Made by a program: the position numbers and the translations under genes. Shown here one piece after another: positions 14,396 through 16,363 of a stretch of 16,363 bases of DNA; positions within the stretch are counted from its first letter, which is position 1; each line of letters opens with the position of its first letter. Below the pieces are notes generated by a model. That model saw nothing but the letters and a program-made list of their open reading frames with translations, was not told the DNA's origin and made no database searches. The stretch is from Pseudomonadota bacterium. GTDB taxonomy: Bacteria; Pseudomonadota; Alphaproteobacteria; Rhizobiales; Devosiaceae. The stretch lies in contig JAEWCE010000005.1 in NCBI GenBank assembly GCA_023390785.1, positions 1 through 16,363 of the forward strand. Direction: 5' to 3'.

Positions 14396-15511
14396 TTGAC
14401 ATCATCATCCACCATCTACCGCTGGCTGCTTGGCGCAGCGTTGCTCGCCGGCTCGGCGATGCCGGCCCTGGCCGACGATTTCAGCCTCGACGCGCTGATC
14501 GCCGCCGCCAGGCAGGAGGGCCCGATCACCGTCTATGCCACCACCGGCAAGATCGTTGAGACGGCGCAGAACTTCACCAAGAAGTACGGCATCGAAGCGA
14601 CCGGCAAGAAGGTCAACGAGCCGACGCAGGTCGAGCTCTTCATTCGCGAGGCGCAGGCCGGCAAGATCGTTGGCGACGTCTCGGTCTCGGGTGATGTGGC
14701 TGCGTCGGTGGCGCAGCTGATCCCCGAGGGCATTGCCTATAGTTGGGTGCCGCCGGACCTGGCCGCCGATATCCCTGCGGCCCTGCAGAACCCACTGGTC
14801 GTCGTCAGCGACGAGCACGTCATCAGCTACAACACCGAAGCCTACGACAAGTGCCCGATCACCAATCTCTGGCAGCTCACAGAGCCGGAATGGAAGGGCA
14901 AGGTGGCGATGCTCGATCCGCTCGACAAGCCGAACTACGCCGACTGGTTCAACCAGATGGCGACGCACCACGATGCCGATCTCGCCAAGGCCTACCAGGA
15001 CCTCTACGGCAAGCCGCTCGACGCCGAGCCCGGCACCGCCACAAAGGCCTGGGTCAAGGCGCTCGCCGCCAACGCGCCGCTCCTCGCCGACTCCGAGGCC
15101 GTCTCCGCCGCGGTGGGCGCGCCGGGCCAGAAGGCGCCGTTCGTCGGCCTCAACTCGGTCGCCAAGTTCCGCAACAATGTCGACAAGGGCTACAAGCTCG
15201 GCATCTGCGCCGGCATCGACCCGGTATCGGGGTTCATCTATCCGGGCTTCGGCCTCATCGCCAAGGGCAGCAAGAGCCCGAACGCCGCCAAGCTCTTCAT
15301 CCACTACCTGATGACTGAGGAAGGCATCTCCAACCAGACGGTCGACGGCAAGGTCTCCGGCAACAGCAAGGTGCCGCCCAATGCCGACGAGCAGTCCGGC
15401 ATTGCCGCCTACATGAATCAGCTCACTCCCTACGACAGCTCAACCGCCGCCGATGACTACGACGCCCGCCAGGATTGGCAGGATTTCTGGACCATCAACT
15501 ACAAACGCTGA
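14396..15511 (+). CDS. FbpA/AfuA-like periplasmic binding protein 1
   Basis: This exported binding protein of 371 residues resembles the Fe3+/hexose-phosphate class (extracellular solute-binding family 1 related). A Sec signal peptide is clear: STIYRWLLGAALLAGSAMPALA with cleavage before DDFSLD (residue 27). No ATG precedes the signal in this frame; translation should start at TTG 14396, 6 bases after a very strong GAGGAGGGG site (14381-14389). The mature part starts with DALIAAARQEGPITVYATTG, where this family has its first ligand loop. The tyrosine pair that binds Fe3+ in classical FbpA is not visible at the expected place in the C-terminal lobe (around residues 255-285). Two cysteines (C153 in YDKCP, C271 in LGICAG) recur in the second paralog and may form a disulfide. 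It lies 19 bases after the ATPase gene. The ligand is unknown. Confidence 0.9.
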   Translation: MTSSSTIYRWLLGAALLAGSAMPALADDFSLDALIAAARQEGPITVYATTGKIVETAQNFTKKYGIEATGKKVNEPTQVELFIREAQAGKIVGDVSVSGDVAASVAQLIPEGIAYSWVPPDLAADIPAALQNPLVVVSDEHVISYNTEAYDKCPITNLWQLTEPEWKGKVAMLDPLDKPNYADWFNQMATHHDADLAKAYQDLYGKPLDAEPGTATKAWVKALAANAPLLADSEAVSAAVGAPGQKAPFVGLNSVAKFRNNVDKGYKLGICAGIDPVSGFIYPGFGLIAKGSKSPNAAKLFIHYLMTEEGISNQTVDGKVSGNSKVPPNADEQSGIAAYMNQLTPYDSSTAADDYDARQDWQDFWTINYKR

Positions 15512-15536
15512 ACGAGAACAGAGAGGAGAGACCACA

Positions 15537-16363
15537 ATGAGCAGGACGCTCACAGCCGTCGCCGCCCTGGCCATCGCTGCCGGCATGACCGCGCCGGCCC
15601 TCGCCGACGACTTCAACATCGACGCCCTCATCGCCGCCGCCAAGGGCGAGCCGCCGATCACCGTGTACGACAGCACCGGCAAGATCGTCGAGCAGGCCAA
15701 GGCCTTCACCAAGAAGTACGGCATCGAGGCCACCGGCACCAAGATCAAGGCACCCGACTCGCTCGAAATGGTGATCCGCGAACATCAGGCCAACAATGTG
15801 CAGACGGACGTGATCGTGCTCAGCGATCCGCCCGCCGCCATCGCGCAATTGCTGCCCGAAAAGTTCGCGGAGAGCTGGATGCCGCCCGACATGGTCGACA
15901 AGGTGCCCAAGCTCTACCAGGACCCCCTGGTCGTCACCAACGACGCCAATGTCTGGGCCTACAACACCGAAGTCTATGACAAGTGCCCGGTGAGCAACAT
16001 CTGGCAGCTCACCGAGCCGCAGTGGAAGGGCAAGGTCGCCCTGCAGGATCCGCTCGGCAAGCCCAATTACGACGACTGGTTCAACCAGATGCAGACGCAT
16101 GACGACGCCAAAGTCGCGGCTGCCTACAAGGCACTCTACGGCAAGGACCTCAAGACCGACGAGGAGAGCGCCACGAAGGCGTGGGTAAAAGCCCTCGCTC
16201 AGAACTCGCCCCTGTTGACCAGCAGCGACGACGAAGCCTCCGCCGCTGCCGGCGCGCCCGGCCAGAAGGAGCCCTTCATGGCCCTGGTGAGCTCAGCCAA
16301 GTTCCGCAACAATGCCGACATGGGCTACAAGCTCGGCCTGTGCACCGGCATGGACCCGTGGTC
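15537..16363 (+). CDS. FbpA/AfuA-like periplasmic binding protein 2 (3' partial, tandem paralog)
   Basis: This second binding protein starts at ATG 15537, with GAGAGGAGAG (15521-15530) just ahead, and runs off the right edge after 275 codons. The Sec signal peptide MSRTLTAVAALAIAAGMTAPALA is followed by DDFNIDALIAAAK. It is about 60% identical by eye to the preceding gene product over the compared part, sharing KYGIEATG, AYNTE.YDKCP, WQLTEP.WKGKVA, KPNYDDWFNQM-like and AKFRNN segments and both cysteines (C150, C269). The gap between the two genes is only 25 bases, so they are cotranscribed. The pair probably arose by tandem duplication and would use the same permease and ATPase with different ligand range or affinity. 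Divergence is greatest between residues 70 and 140, which include part of the likely ligand cleft. Confidence 0.9.
   Translation, partial: MSRTLTAVAALAIAAGMTAPALADDFNIDALIAAAKGEPPITVYDSTGKIVEQAKAFTKKYGIEATGTKIKAPDSLEMVIREHQANNVQTDVIVLSDPPAAIAQLLPEKFAESWMPPDMVDKVPKLYQDPLVVTNDANVWAYNTEVYDKCPVSNIWQLTEPQWKGKVALQDPLGKPNYDDWFNQMQTHDDAKVAAAYKALYGKDLKTDEESATKAWVKALAQNSPLLTSSDDEASAAAGAPGQKEPFMALVSSAKFRNNADMGYKLGLCTGMDPW

Noticed and set aside
14396..16363. Direct naming of the region D genes as an iron(III) importer (fbpABC)
   Set aside because: Only the permease and ATPase support the class. The binding proteins lack the FbpA tyrosine pair, so iron as substrate is not supported.

Overview
The window is GC-rich (strong G/C preference at third codon positions), with tightly packed, often overlapping genes. 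Its gene families (several sugar ABC importers, an RpiR regulator, an FbpABC-type importer) fit an alphaproteobacterium, most likely of the Hyphomicrobiales (Rhizobium/Devosia-like). That placement is an inference from style and gene content; there is no rRNA or other marker gene here. I see no tRNA, rRNA, CRISPR array, transposase or prophage gene. The window is almost fully coding, and no gap without a gene exceeds 300 bases; the longest is about 260 bases, before the last operon.

Layout. (A) 1-2873, plus strand: the end of a CUT1-type sugar ABC import operon, made of a solute-binding protein (5' end cut by the window edge), a MalF/UgpA-like permease and a MalG/UgpE-like permease. A stem-loop lies between the binding-protein gene and the first permease, and a probable terminator follows the last gene. 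(B) 2935-8040, minus strand, transcribed right to left: RpiR-family regulator, SIS-domain protein, Tat-exported NgcE-like N-acetylglucosamine/chitobiose-binding protein, then a 649-residue permease in which the usually separate MalF-like and MalG-like subunits are one polypeptide. A BadF/BcrA-family amino-sugar kinase (8150-9154) is transcribed divergently from the regulator. (C) 9151-11145, minus strand: a DUF5107 protein with a C-terminal helical repeat region; its stop codon overlaps that of the kinase. (D) 11403-16363, plus strand: an FbpB-like two-domain permease, an FbpC-like ATPase and two tandem paralogous periplasmic binding proteins, the second cut by the right edge.

How the genes may work together. 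Region B looks like an amino-sugar uptake and activation module. NgcE captures GlcNAc or a chitooligosaccharide in the periplasm, and the fused permease carries it across the inner membrane, using an ATPase encoded elsewhere. The divergent kinase would phosphorylate the sugar, the SIS protein would act on the phosphosugar, and RpiR would sense it. Region A also lacks an ATPase, whereas region D carries its own. The ligand of region D is uncertain: it resembles Fe3+ importers, but the binding proteins lack the tyrosine pair of classical FbpA and share two cysteines.

The most unusual items are the fused MalF-MalG permease, the combination of NgcE-type uptake with a SIS protein of unproven function, the duplicated cysteine-containing binding proteins, and the palindrome and mini-ORF arrangement in front of the region D operon.
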